Source: Caulobacterales bacterium
Lineage (GTDB): Bacteria > Pseudomonadota > Alphaproteobacteria > Caulobacterales > Caulobacteraceae
Direction: 5' to 3'
NCBI GenBank assembly: GCA_017307205.1
Contig: JAFKGN010000168.1
Coordinates: 1 to 46,155, forward strand
DNA: 46,155 bases
Each line of letters starts with the position of its first letter. The first letter of the stretch is position 1. This document shows positions 10,546 to 19,284 of this stretch, piece by piece. The translations under genes and the position numbers were made by a program. The notes under the pieces were generated by a model. That model searched no databases. It saw nothing but the letters and a program-made list of their open reading frames with translations, and was not told where the DNA came from.

Positions 10546-10600
10546 ATCTGAGTGTCTCGCCCGGGCCCACACCCCCCTCCCGCCCGGGTCTCGATGCGGC

Positions 10601-10618
10601 CCTCCACCCCCCCCACCC
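10601..10618 (-). other. G-quadruplex-type G-run cluster
   Basis: On the minus strand this stretch reads as GGG, T, eight G, TGGA, GGG, which satisfies the simple rule of four G3 runs separated by short loops. On the plus strand it is a C-rich single-stranded tract between hairpins. The spacer from 10515 to 10791 has no convincing gene. Confidence 0.45.
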
Positions 10619-10637
10619 GGGGCCGTAATTTGAGCCT

Positions 10638-10661
10638 TCCGCTCTACCCCCCAAGAGCGGA
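10638..10661 (+). other. Hairpin with C-rich loop
   Basis: TCCGCTCT pairs with AGAGCGGA around the loop ACCCCCCA. It is immediately followed by the stronger hairpin at 10667-10692, giving two consecutive stems with C-only loops, an arrangement seen in some alphaproteobacterial small RNAs. Confidence 0.45.
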
Positions 10662-10666
10662 GACTG

Positions 10667-10695
10667 CGCCGCCGGCCCCCCAGCCGGCGGCGTTT
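10667..10695 (+). terminator. Strong GC hairpin followed by TTT, candidate terminator
   Basis: CGCCGCCGGC (10667-10676) and GCCGGCGGCG (10683-10692) form a perfect 10-bp stem with loop CCCCCA, followed by TTTCTG. It could end the transporter transcript or a small RNA encoded in the spacer. The short T tract makes it a modest intrinsic terminator. Confidence 0.5.
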
Positions 10696-10736
10696 CTGCA
10701 TCTGGAACAGTTTTGCCCGCGGACTCGCCTTTTTCG

Positions 10737-10764
10737 TTGAACCTTCACCCACTTCGCCTAGGTT
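10737..10764 (+). promoter_or_regulatory. Candidate promoter of gdhZ
   Basis: TTGAAC (10737-10742) is followed after 14 bp by CCTAGGTT (10757-10764), a partial match to the Caulobacter sigma-73 pattern TTGAC plus GCTANAWC. It lies about 30 bp upstream of the gdhZ start, which is preceded by the ribosome-binding site GAGGAAG. Confidence 0.4.
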
Positions 10765-10791
10765 CTCCGTAGAAAAATAGCGAGGAAGCCG

Positions 10792-13700
10792 ATGGACGGC
10801 GAAACGCTCGTGCGCGATGGCGCGACCCTTTCCACCGAATCGCTGCAGCGCGCCTTCGCGGCCGCCGCGGGGCTGAAGGCGCCCGACCCGGCCGCCCAGG
10901 ATTTTATCCGGCAGGCCGCCGCCGACTGCGCGCCCGAGGAGCTGCCGGGCCTCACCGACGAGGACGTCGGAACCCTGCTCGCCGGGCTGTGGAATTTCGG
11001 TCGCGCCTTCACACCCGGCCAGCCCGCGGCGGTGCGTCTGCGGCGGGCCCTGGGGGCGGGCGAGCGCGACCTCGGCTTCGATGTGCTGGAGATCGCCCAG
11101 GATGACCGGCCGTTCCTGGTCGACAGCGTGATGAGCGAGGTGGCCGACGGCGGCTTCGTGGTCCGCGCCATGGTCCACCCGATCGTCGGCGGCGTGTCGA
11201 TGATCCAGGTCCACCTCGACAGCGTCGGCGACGACCGCGCGCCCGGCCTGGTGCAGGGCATGGACGGCGCCCTGCTCGACGTGCGCCGGGCGGTCGACGA
11301 CTTCGGCGCCATGCGCAGCCTGATGGAGCGCAGCCGCGCCGAGCTGGCGGCGTCGCCGGAGGCGGGTGGCGAGGCGGTGACCGAGGCTCTGGCCTTCCTC
11401 GACTGGCTGAACGACGACCACTTCGTGTTCCTGGGCGCCCGGGTCTACGACTATCCGCGCGACAGCCTGGGCGGCTATGCGGCCGAGGAACCGCTGTTCG
11501 AGCCCGAGGCGAGCCTTGGGGTGCTTCGAGATCCCGAGCGGATGGTGCTGCGCCGGGGCAGCGAGCCGGCGGTCCTTTCCGCCCAGCTGCGGCGGCAGAT
11601 CGAGATCGGCGCCCCGCTGACGGTGGCGAAGTCAAACCTGCTGAGCCGCGTCCATCGTCGTGGCTACATGGATTACATCGGGGTGCGTCGTTACGGCGAC
11701 GACGGCAAGCCTTCGGGCGAGGTGCGGTTCGTCGGCCTGTTCACCGCCGAGGCCTACGAGGAGCCGGCGCGCGACGTGCCGCTGATCCGCCGCAAGGTCG
11801 CCCTGGTGCTGCAGCGCTCGGGCGCCGCGCACGGCGGGCACAACGAAAAGCGCCTGCGCAACATCCTGGAGACCTGGCCGCGCGACGAGCTGTTCCAGAG
11901 CGGCGAGGACGAGCTGCTGTCGATGGCTCTGGGGGTGCTGCACCTCTACGACCGCCCGCGCGTGCGGCTGTTCGCCCGGCGCGACCCGTTCGACCGCTTC
12001 GTCTCTGTGATCCTGTTCACGCCGAGGGACCGCTACGGCTCGGGCCTGCGCCAGCGGGCGGGGGACATCCTGTCCAAGGCGTTCGGCGGCCGGGTGTCAG
12101 CCTACTATCCGAGCTTCTCCGAGCAGCCGCTGGCGCGGGTGCACTTCATCATCGGGGTGACGCCGGGCGATCACGCCGAACCCGATCTGGCCGCGATCGA
12201 GGCCGAGATCGCCGAGGCCGCCCGCACCTGGGAAGACCGTTTCGAGGCGGCCGTCCGCGACGGGGCCAAGGCCTCGGGCGTGGCCGCGACCGCGATTTCG
12301 GCCAAGCTGGCCGCCTGGGGCGAGGCGTTCCCGCCGGGCTACCGCGACCAGTACGACGCCGCCGAGGCGTTGATCGATCTCGCCGAGGTCGAGGCGCTGG
12401 AGGCGGATGGCGGCGTGGTGCGCGTGCGGGCTTTCCGCCGCGCGGCCGATTCCGCCCTGACCTTCCGCTTCAAGCTCTATCGCCCGAAGACCGCCGCGCC
12501 CCTGGCCGACGTGCTGCCCATCCTGGAACGGATGGGGCTGAAGGCGATGATCGAGGAGGGCTTCAAGCTCTCGCCGCGCGCTCCTGAGAACGAAGCGGGA
12601 GCCCGCGATGTCTGGGTGCACGAGTTCATCCTCGAGGACGAACGCGGTGAGCACCTGTCGTTCGACGATGTTCGCGACGCCTTCGAGGAGGCCTTCGTCG
12701 CCGTCTGGACCGGCCAGATCGAGAACGACGGCTTTAACCGCCTGGTGCTCGAACTCGGCCTGCCGCCGCGCGACGCAGCCCTGATCCGCGCGCTGGCCGG
12801 TTATCGCCGGCAGAGCGGCCTGGACCCGAGCCGCGAGGTGCAGGAGGAGGCGTTGAGCGCCTACCCCGGCGTCGCCCGCCTGATCCTCGACCTCTTCCGC
12901 CTGAAGTTCGATCCGGCCATCCGCGCCGACGTGGCCGCTCGCACCGAACAGGCCAAGGCCTTGGAGGGCGAGATCGCCGCGGCCCTGCAGGGCGTCGCCA
13001 GCCTCGACGCCGACCGCGCCTTGCGCCGCATCGCCGCCTTGGTCGGAGCCATCCAGCGGACCAACTTCTATCAGCGCGGTCCCGACGGGGCGGCGAAGCC
13101 CTACATCAGCTTCAAGGTGGCCTCGCGCGAGCTGGCCGACCTGCCGGCGCCCAAGCCCTATCGAGAGATCTACGTCGCCGCACCGCACATCGAGGGGGTG
13201 CACACCCGCTTCGGGCCAGTGGCGCGCGGCGGGCTGCGCTGGAGCGACCGGCGCGACGATTTCCGCACCGAGGTGCTGAGCCTGGTGAAGGCGCAGCAGG
13301 TGAAGAACGCGGTGATCGTGCCTGTGGGCGCCAAGGGCTGCTTCTATCCGAAGGCCATCCCGGCGGGCGCCGCGCCCGATGTGGCGCGGGCCGAGGCCGT
13401 GCGCGCCTACAAGACCTTCCTCTCCGGCCTGCTCGACATCACCGACAACCTCGACGCCGCCGGCCAGCCCGTGCGGCCCGAGGGCGTGATCGCTCACGAT
13501 GGCGACGACCCCTATCTCGTCGTCGCCGCCGACAAGGGCACGGCGACCTTCTCAGACATCGCCAACGGCGTGGCCGAGGACTACGGCTTCTGGCTGGGCG
13601 ACGCCTTCGCGTCTGGCGGCTCGGCCGGCTACGACCACAAGGGCATGGGCATCACCGCCCGCGGCGCCTGGGAGGCGGTGAAGCGCCACTTCCGCGAGCT

Positions 13701-15663
13701 GGGCAAGGATATCCAGGCCGAACCCTTCACCTGCGTCGGCGTCGGCGACATGTCGGGCGACGTGTTTGGCAACGGCATGCTGCTTTCGGAGCAGACCCGC
13801 CTCGTGGCCGCCTTCGACCACCGCCACATCTTCATCGACCCCGATCCCGATGCGGCGGTGTCGTTCAAGGAGCGGGCGCGGCTGTTCGCCCTGCCGCGCT
13901 CCTCGTGGGACGACTACGACAAGAGCCTGATCTCGGCCGGCGGCGGCGTCTATCCGCGCAGCCTGAAGGCCATCCCGCTGAGCGCCGAGGCGCGGGCCCT
14001 GCTCGATATCAAGGTGGAGGCGCCCGACCCGTTCACGGTGATGACCGCCATCCTCAAGGCGCGGGCCGAGCTGCTCTACTTCGGCGGTATCGGAAACTAC
14101 GTGAAGGCCAGCCGCGAGAGCCACGCCCAGGCGGGCGACAAGGCCAATGACGCCATCCGTATCGACGGGGCGGAGCTGCGGGTGAAGGTGGTCGGCGAGG
14201 GCGCCAACCTCGGCATGACCCAGGCCGGGCGCATCGAGTACGCGCAAGCTGGGGGACGTCTGAACACCGACGCCATCGACAATTCGGCCGGCGTCGACAC
14301 CTCCGATCACGAGGTGAACATCAAGATCCTGGTCGGCCAGGTGGAGCGGGCCGGGGGCATGACGCGCGAAGAGCGCGATGTGCTGTTGGCCTCGATGACC
14401 GACGACGTGGCCGCCCACGTGCTGGCCCACAACTACGACCAGACCCTGGCCCTTTCGCTGATGCAGGCGGACGGCGTCGGGGCGATGGACGCCTACGCCG
14501 GCTTCATGGCCGATCTGGAGCAGCGCGGTCGTCTGGATCGCGCCGTCGAGGGCCTGCCCAATCTGGTGGCCATGACCGAGCGGACCCAGGCCGGTCAGGC
14601 GCTGACCCGGCCGGAGCTCGCCGTGTTGCTGGCCTACGGCAAGCTCGACCTGAAGGACGAGATCGTCGCCGGGGCGGCGCCAGACGATCCCTGGCTCGAG
14701 GCGACGCTGAAGGCCTACTTCCCGGACGGCCTCGGCCGGTTCGAGGACGAGATGAAGCGCCACCGGCTGCGGCGCGAGATCGTCACCATGGTGGTCGGCA
14801 ACCGGATGGTGAACCTCTGCGGCCCGACCTTCCCCGGGCGGCTGCGCGCGGCGGCGGGCTGCACCACCGACGCCCTGGTCGCCGGCTTCGAGGCGGCGCG
14901 GACGGTGCTCGGGATCGATGACCTCTGGGCGCGGGTGAATGCGCTGGACGGCAAGGCGCCGGCGGCCGCTCAGTTGGCGCTGTACGGCGCCCTCTCCACC
15001 GCCCTGCGCGGTCAGACCTATTGGCTGGCGCGGCGGGCCAAGGCGAGCGGTCGCGGCGGGGTTTCGATCAGGGGCCTGGTCGACGCCTACGGGCCGGCCA
15101 TCGCCCAGCTGAAGCCCCTAACGCCGGGCATCCTCAGCGGCGCGGAGAGGGAGGCGGTCGCCAAGCGCGCCAAGGCCTTCGTCAAGGCCGGGGCGCCGGA
15201 CGACCTCGCCCAGGTCGTCGCGGCCCTGCAGCCCCTGACCGTCACCGCCGATCTCGTGGATCTGGCGGCCGGATCGAGCTGGCCGCTGGAGAATGTGGCG
15301 CGGCTCTACCACCAGGTCGGCGCCGCTTTCGCCATCGACCGGCTGCGCGCCGCTGCCGGCGCCTTCGCGCCAGGCGACAGCTTCGAGCGCCTGGCCGTGC
15401 GCCGCCTGATCGAGGATCTACTCGCCGAGCAGGCCCAGATCACCGGGGCGATCGTGAAGTTCGCCGCCGGGCCGCAGGGCGGCGACACCGCTGAGCACGC
15501 CCGCGAAGCCGTCAAATCCTGGGCCGCGCTCAAGCCGGAGGTCGCGTCGGCGGCCAAGGCGGCGGTGGAGGAGATCGAAAAGGCCGGCGGCGGCTGGAGC
15601 TTCGCCAAGTTGACCATCGCCAACGCAGCGGTGCGCGAGCTGGCCTCGGGAGCGGGCGGCTGA
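10792..15663 (+). CDS. gdhZ: Large NAD-dependent glutamate dehydrogenase
   Basis: A 1623-residue cytosolic enzyme of the giant (~180 kDa) NAD-GDH class. It oxidises glutamate to 2-oxoglutarate and ammonia with NAD+. The N-terminal ~700 residues form the family's ACT-like regulatory part. The catalytic core has ARGGLRWSDRRDDFRTEV, the presumed catalytic Lys848 in PVGAKGCFYPK, and the nucleotide-binding loop GVGDMSGDVFGNG at about residue 983. A C-terminal helical region follows. The length and motifs match Caulobacter GdhZ and Pseudomonas GdhB. In Caulobacter, GdhZ also affects FtsZ ring dynamics in response to glutamate; that role is inferred here by homology only. ATG at 10792 follows GAGGAAG at good spacing. 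It precedes sdhCDAB in the same direction. Confidence 0.95.
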   Translation: MDGETLVRDGATLSTESLQRAFAAAAGLKAPDPAAQDFIRQAAADCAPEELPGLTDEDVGTLLAGLWNFGRAFTPGQPAAVRLRRALGAGERDLGFDVLEIAQDDRPFLVDSVMSEVADGGFVVRAMVHPIVGGVSMIQVHLDSVGDDRAPGLVQGMDGALLDVRRAVDDFGAMRSLMERSRAELAASPEAGGEAVTEALAFLDWLNDDHFVFLGARVYDYPRDSLGGYAAEEPLFEPEASLGVLRDPERMVLRRGSEPAVLSAQLRRQIEIGAPLTVAKSNLLSRVHRRGYMDYIGVRRYGDDGKPSGEVRFVGLFTAEAYEEPARDVPLIRRKVALVLQRSGAAHGGHNEKRLRNILETWPRDELFQSGEDELLSMALGVLHLYDRPRVRLFARRDPFDRFVSVILFTPRDRYGSGLRQRAGDILSKAFGGRVSAYYPSFSEQPLARVHFIIGVTPGDHAEPDLAAIEAEIAEAARTWEDRFEAAVRDGAKASGVAATAISAKLAAWGEAFPPGYRDQYDAAEALIDLAEVEALEADGGVVRVRAFRRAADSALTFRFKLYRPKTAAPLADVLPILERMGLKAMIEEGFKLSPRAPENEAGARDVWVHEFILEDERGEHLSFDDVRDAFEEAFVAVWTGQIENDGFNRLVLELGLPPRDAALIRALAGYRRQSGLDPSREVQEEALSAYPGVARLILDLFRLKFDPAIRADVAARTEQAKALEGEIAAALQGVASLDADRALRRIAALVGAIQRTNFYQRGPDGAAKPYISFKVASRELADLPAPKPYREIYVAAPHIEGVHTRFGPVARGGLRWSDRRDDFRTEVLSLVKAQQVKNAVIVPVGAKGCFYPKAIPAGAAPDVARAEAVRAYKTFLSGLLDITDNLDAAGQPVRPEGVIAHDGDDPYLVVAADKGTATFSDIANGVAEDYGFWLGDAFASGGSAGYDHKGMGITARGAWEAVKRHFRELGKDIQAEPFTCVGVGDMSGDVFGNGMLLSEQTRLVAAFDHRHIFIDPDPDAAVSFKERARLFALPRSSWDDYDKSLISAGGGVYPRSLKAIPLSAEARALLDIKVEAPDPFTVMTAILKARAELLYFGGIGNYVKASRESHAQAGDKANDAIRIDGAELRVKVVGEGANLGMTQAGRIEYAQAGGRLNTDAIDNSAGVDTSDHEVNIKILVGQVERAGGMTREERDVLLASMTDDVAAHVLAHNYDQTLALSLMQADGVGAMDAYAGFMADLEQRGRLDRAVEGLPNLVAMTERTQAGQALTRPELAVLLAYGKLDLKDEIVAGAAPDDPWLEATLKAYFPDGLGRFEDEMKRHRLRREIVTMVVGNRMVNLCGPTFPGRLRAAAGCTTDALVAGFEAARTVLGIDDLWARVNALDGKAPAAAQLALYGALSTALRGQTYWLARRAKASGRGGVSIRGLVDAYGPAIAQLKPLTPGILSGAEREAVAKRAKAFVKAGAPDDLAQVVAALQPLTVTADLVDLAAGSSWPLENVARLYHQVGAAFAIDRLRAAAGAFAPGDSFERLAVRRLIEDLLAEQAQITGAIVKFAAGPQGGDTAEHAREAVKSWAALKPEVASAAKAAVEEIEKAGGGWSFAKLTIANAAVRELASGAGG

Positions 15664-15719
15664 ACGCATCCCTTTGTGTGCGAACGGTTCTCAACTCCGC
15701 TGCAATGCACAAGGCCGCG

Positions 15720-15747
15720 TTGACACTCGGCCCCTCAGGACTAAAAC
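15720..15747 (+). promoter_or_regulatory. Promoter of the sdhCDAB operon
   Basis: TTGACA (15720-15725) is separated by 14 bp from ACTAAAAC (15740-15747), which matches seven of eight positions of GCTANAWC. This spacing is within the 10-14 bp of Caulobacter housekeeping promoters. A second element, GCTATATC at 15755-15762, matches the -10 pattern fully but has no good -35 at the right distance; it may be an alternative start point. Confidence 0.6.
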
Positions 15748-15792
15748 CGGCCGCGCTATATCCGGGGCAAGTGTGGGGACATTGTCGCACCC

Positions 15793-16215
15793 ATGAGTGA
15801 AGCTACGAGCGGACCGCGTCCGCGAGGACCGGAAGACCGGCCGACGTCGCCACATACGACGATCTGGCGCTGGCACATCACCATGGCCTCGTCGATCCTG
15901 CACCGGGTGTCCGGCTGCGCCCTGTATTTCGGCGCGCTGATCCTGGCCGGCGGCGCCCTGTCGCTGGCGTGCGGCCCCGAGGCCTACGACATCTTCCGCG
16001 CCCTGATGGCCGGCTTCCTCGGCAAGATCGCCCTGTTCGGCCTGACCCTGGCGATCTTCTACCACCTCGCCCACGGCGTGCGGCACCTGACCTACGATGT
16101 CGGCTACGGCTTCCAGCCGAAGCTGGCCGACGCCATCGCCGTCGCCGAGATCGCCTTCACCATCGTGGCCACCGTCGTGGCCTGGTGGCTGGCCTATTAC
16201 ACGGGGGCGTTCTGA
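15793..16215 (+). CDS. sdhC: SdhC, succinate dehydrogenase cytochrome b556 subunit
   Basis: A 140-residue membrane-anchor subunit of complex II, with three hydrophobic helices. The family signatures SILHRVSGCALY and FYHLAHGVRHLTYD are present; the histidine-rich second block supplies the haem b ligand in this family. It anchors SdhAB to the inner membrane and passes electrons to ubiquinone. It heads a four-gene operon, and its TGA overlaps the sdhD ATG by one base. No strong ribosome-binding site is visible before the ATG; GGGGAC lies about 13 bases upstream. Confidence 0.95.
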   Translation: MSEATSGPRPRGPEDRPTSPHTTIWRWHITMASSILHRVSGCALYFGALILAGGALSLACGPEAYDIFRALMAGFLGKIALFGLTLAIFYHLAHGVRHLTYDVGYGFQPKLADAIAVAEIAFTIVATVVAWWLAYYTGAF

Positions 16216-16601
16216 TGGCTCGCAGCCCTGAAGCTCGCGTGAAGGCCCAAGGCTCCGCCAAGCACGGCGCCAGCCACTTCATCGCCGAGCGCGTCACCTC
16301 GATCGCGCTCGTGCCCCTGTCGTTGTGGGCCGTCTATGCGGTGATCGCCCTGGCCCCGCTGCCCTATGAGGGCGTGGTCGCCTGGCTGCAGTCGCCGCTG
16401 AACATCGTGTTCTCGACGCTGTTCATCGCCATCGCCTTCTACCACATGGGCATCGGCATGAAGGTGGTCATCGAGGACTACATCCATAAGCCCAGCAGCC
16501 TGGTTCTGCTGCTGCTGCTCAACACCTTGGCCTGGGGCCTTGGCGCTGTCGTCGCCATCGTCTGCATCCTCAAGGTCGCCTTTACGGGAGCCGTAGCCTG
16601 A
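16215..16601 (+). CDS. sdhD: SdhD, succinate dehydrogenase hydrophobic membrane anchor
   Basis: A 128-residue protein with three hydrophobic segments, starting [18 protein letters not shown]. Typical SdhD features are the block [17 protein letters not shown] and the helix [20 protein letters not shown], whose His and Asp-Tyr take part in haem and quinone binding in the family. The start is fixed by one-base overlap with the sdhC stop (TGATG), and its own stop overlaps the sdhA start the same way, so translational coupling is expected. Confidence 0.93.
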   Translation: MARSPEARVKAQGSAKHGASHFIAERVTSIALVPLSLWAVYAVIALAPLPYEGVVAWLQSPLNIVFSTLFIAIAFYHMGIGMKVVIEDYIHKPSSLVLLLLLNTLAWGLGAVVAIVCILKVAFTGAVA

Positions 16602-18388
16602 TGGCGGCCTACAAGTTCATCGATCACAAGTTCGACGTCGTCGTCGTCGGCGCTGGCGGTTCGGGCCTGCGGGCCGCCCTCGGCTGCGCGGCGGCCGGCC
16701 TGCGCACCGCCTGCGTCACCAAGGTGTTCCCGACCCGCAGCCACACCGTGGCCGCGCAGGGCGGCATCTCCGCCAGCCTCGGCAACATGAGCCACGACGA
16801 GTGGAAGTGGCACATGTACGACACCGTGAAGGGGTCGGACTGGCTGGGCGACCAGGACGCCATCGAATACCTGGCGCGCAACGCGCCGGCCGCCGTCTAC
16901 GAGCTCGAGCACTGGGGCGTGCCCTTCTCGCGCACCGAAGAAGGCAAGATCTACCAGCGCGCCTTCGGCGGCATGACCAAGAACTACGGCGAGGCCCCGA
17001 TCCAGCGCACCTGCGCGGCGGCCGACCGCACCGGCCACGCCATGCTGCACACCATGTACGGCCAGGCGATCGCCAAGCAGACCGAGTTCTTCATCGAGTA
17101 CTTCGCGCTCGACCTGATCATGGACAACGGCGTCTGCCGCGGCGTCACGGCATGGAAGCTCGACGACGGCACCCTGCACCGCTTCCAGGCGCAGCAGGTG
17201 ATCCTGGCCACCGGCGGCTACGGCCGCGCCTATTTCTCGGCCACCAGCGCCCACACCTGCACGGGTGACGGCGGCGGCATGGCCCTGCGCGCCGGCCTGC
17301 CGCTGCAGGACATGGAGTTCGTGCAGTTCCACCCGACCGGCATCTACGGCGCCGGCTGCCTGATCACCGAAGGCGCCCGCGGCGAGGGCGGCTACCTGAC
17401 CAACTCTGAAGGCGAGCGCTTCATGGAGCGCTATGCGCCGTCCGTGAAGGACCTCGCCCCGCGCGACATGGTCAGCCGGGCGATGACGCTGGAAATCCGC
17501 GAAGGTCGCGGCGTGGGCCCGAACAAGGACCACATCTACCTGCACCTCGATCACCTCTCGCCGGCCACCCTGGCCGAGCGCCTGCCTGGCATCTCCGAGA
17601 CCGCCAAGATCTTCGCCGGCGTCGACCTGACCCGTGAGCCGATCCCGGTGCTGCCGACCGTGCACTACAACATGGGCGGCATCCCGACGAACTTCCACTG
17701 CGAGGTGGTGACCAAGGCCGGCGGAAACCCGGACAGCGTCATCCCCGGCCTGATGGCTGTGGGCGAGGCCGCCTGCGTCTCGGTGCACGGCGCCAACCGC
17801 CTGGGCTCCAACAGCCTGACCGACCTCGTGGTGTTCGGCCGCGCGGCCGGCCTGCGCTGCGGCGACAGCCTGGAGCCGGGCGCGACCCAGCCCGACATGA
17901 AGGACGCCTGGACCGACGGCCACCTGGCCCGTCTGGACCGCTTCCGCAACGCCAACGGCGGCACGCCGACCGCCAAGCTGCGTCTCGAGATGCAGAAGAC
18001 GATGCAGGAAGACGCCGCCGTGTTCCGCACGGGCGAGAGCCTGAAGAGCGGCGCCGAGCGGATGGCCAAGGTGTTCGCCGGCAAGGCCGACCTGTCGGTG
18101 CAGGACCGCACCATGATCTGGAACACCGACCTCGTGGAAACCCTCGAGCTCGATAACCTGATCGGTCAGGCCGTGGTCACCGTCGAGGGCGCGCTGAACC
18201 GCACCGAGAGCCGCGGCGCCCACGCCCGCGAGGACTTCGCGGACCGCGACGACAAGGAGTGGATGAAGCACACCCTGGCCTGGATCGATGAGAACACCGG
18301 CAAGGTGAGCATCGATTATCGCCCGGTGCATAACTTCACCATGACCGACGAGATCGACTACATCCCGCCGAAGGCGCGGGTCTACTAA
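16601..18388 (+). CDS. sdhA: SdhA, succinate dehydrogenase flavoprotein subunit
   Basis: The 595-residue catalytic subunit that oxidises succinate to fumarate and passes electrons to SdhB. The FAD Rossmann motif is [16 protein letters not shown], and covalent flavin attachment is expected at His48 in [10 protein letters not shown]. Substrate-site blocks include [25 protein letters not shown] and the C-terminal [20 protein letters not shown]. The length is normal for the family. It overlaps sdhD by one base and is 12 bp before sdhB. A long open frame on the opposite strand (16478-18841) is a GC-codon shadow of this gene. Confidence 0.97.
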   Translation: MAAYKFIDHKFDVVVVGAGGSGLRAALGCAAAGLRTACVTKVFPTRSHTVAAQGGISASLGNMSHDEWKWHMYDTVKGSDWLGDQDAIEYLARNAPAAVYELEHWGVPFSRTEEGKIYQRAFGGMTKNYGEAPIQRTCAAADRTGHAMLHTMYGQAIAKQTEFFIEYFALDLIMDNGVCRGVTAWKLDDGTLHRFQAQQVILATGGYGRAYFSATSAHTCTGDGGGMALRAGLPLQDMEFVQFHPTGIYGAGCLITEGARGEGGYLTNSEGERFMERYAPSVKDLAPRDMVSRAMTLEIREGRGVGPNKDHIYLHLDHLSPATLAERLPGISETAKIFAGVDLTREPIPVLPTVHYNMGGIPTNFHCEVVTKAGGNPDSVIPGLMAVGEAACVSVHGANRLGSNSLTDLVVFGRAAGLRCGDSLEPGATQPDMKDAWTDGHLARLDRFRNANGGTPTAKLRLEMQKTMQEDAAVFRTGESLKSGAERMAKVFAGKADLSVQDRTMIWNTDLVETLELDNLIGQAVVTVEGALNRTESRGAHAREDFADRDDKEWMKHTLAWIDENTGKVSIDYRPVHNFTMTDEIDYIPPKARVY

Positions 18389-18400
18389 GGGGGATAGGTC

Positions 18401-19189
18401 ATGGCTGAACTCGTCCTCCCCAAGAACTCCAAGGTCCAAACGGGCCGCCACTGGCCGGCGCCGCAGGGCGCCGATAAGGCCAAGGTGCGCACCTTCCGCA
18501 TCTATCGCTACGATCCGGAAACCGGCCTGAACCCGCGCTGGGACACCTACGACGTCGACACGTCGCAGTGCGGCCCGATGGTTCTCGATGCGCTGATCTA
18601 CATCAAGAACGTCATCGACCCGACGCTGGCCTTCCGCCGTTCGTGCCGCGAAGGCGTCTGCGGTTCGTGCGCCATGAACATCGGCGGCCGCAACACCCTG
18701 GCCTGCACCCACGGTCACGCCGAGACGCCCGGCAAGGCCGTGCAGATCAGCCCGCTGCCGCACATGCCGGTGGTGCGCGACCTGATCCCGGACCTGACGG
18801 TGTTCTACGCCCAGTACGCCTCGATCGAGCCGTGGCTGCACACCTCGACCGCGACGCCGGACACCGAGTGGCTACAGACCCCGAAGGACCGCGAGAAGCT
18901 CGACGGCCTCTACGAGTGCATCCTCTGCGCCTGCTGCTCGACCTCGTGCCCGAGCTACTGGTGGAACGGCGACAAGTACCTCGGCCCGGCCGCCCTGCTG
19001 CACGCCTACCGCTGGCTGATCGACAGCCGCGACCAGGCCACCGGCGAGCGCCTGGACGGCGTTGAAGACCCGTTCAAGCTCTACCGCTGCCACACGATCA
19101 TGAACTGCGCCCAGGTCTGCCCGAAGGGGCTGAACCCGGCCAAGGCGATCGCCGAGATCAAGAAGATGATGGTCGAGCGGGCGCTCTAG
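18401..19189 (+). CDS. sdhB: SdhB, succinate dehydrogenase iron-sulfur subunit
   Basis: A 262-residue protein carrying the three iron-sulfur clusters of complex II. The [2Fe-2S] ligands lie in [13 protein letters not shown] plus a later Cys in LACTHG. The [4Fe-4S] and [3Fe-4S] ligands lie in [17 protein letters not shown] and [17 protein letters not shown]. It passes electrons from SdhA to the SdhCD quinone site. A run of GGGGG lies about 9 bases before the ATG. It is the last gene of the sdh operon. Confidence 0.97.
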   Translation: MAELVLPKNSKVQTGRHWPAPQGADKAKVRTFRIYRYDPETGLNPRWDTYDVDTSQCGPMVLDALIYIKNVIDPTLAFRRSCREGVCGSCAMNIGGRNTLACTHGHAETPGKAVQISPLPHMPVVRDLIPDLTVFYAQYASIEPWLHTSTATPDTEWLQTPKDREKLDGLYECILCACCSTSCPSYWWNGDKYLGPAALLHAYRWLIDSRDQATGERLDGVEDPFKLYRCHTIMNCAQVCPKGLNPAKAIAEIKKMMVERAL

Positions 19190-19240
19190 CGCTCGCTCTT
19201 CCACCTCTTGCTTTTCGTCGCCAAACCGCCGAAACCTAAA

Positions 19241-19250
19241 CTGTATACAG
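19241..19250. promoter_or_regulatory. CTGTATACAG palindrome upstream of the aldose-epimerase-like gene
   Basis: A perfect 10-bp palindrome 34 bp upstream of the next start codon, in the position expected for an operator over a core promoter. GntR-type regulators often use TGTATACA-like sites, but no regulator gene lies beside it, so the assignment is a guess. Confidence 0.35.
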
Positions 19251-19284
19251 GGCCCGCCGACGAGGCCCTGAGCGGGAGGTTCGG

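Noticed and set aside
10703..10740. GGAAC ... CGTT resembling an EcfG general stress promoter
   Set aside because: The spacing is about 26 bp, not the 16-17 bp required.
12097..13497. Several long minus-strand frames inside gdhZ (for example 466 codons)
   Set aside because: All are antisense to continuous gdhZ coding sequence and lack domain motifs.
16478..18841. 787-codon open frame on the minus strand across sdhD, sdhA and sdhB
   Set aside because: It is antisense to three unmistakable genes and its translation is His/Val/Gly/Ala-rich with no domain, as expected from the shadow of GC-rich codons.
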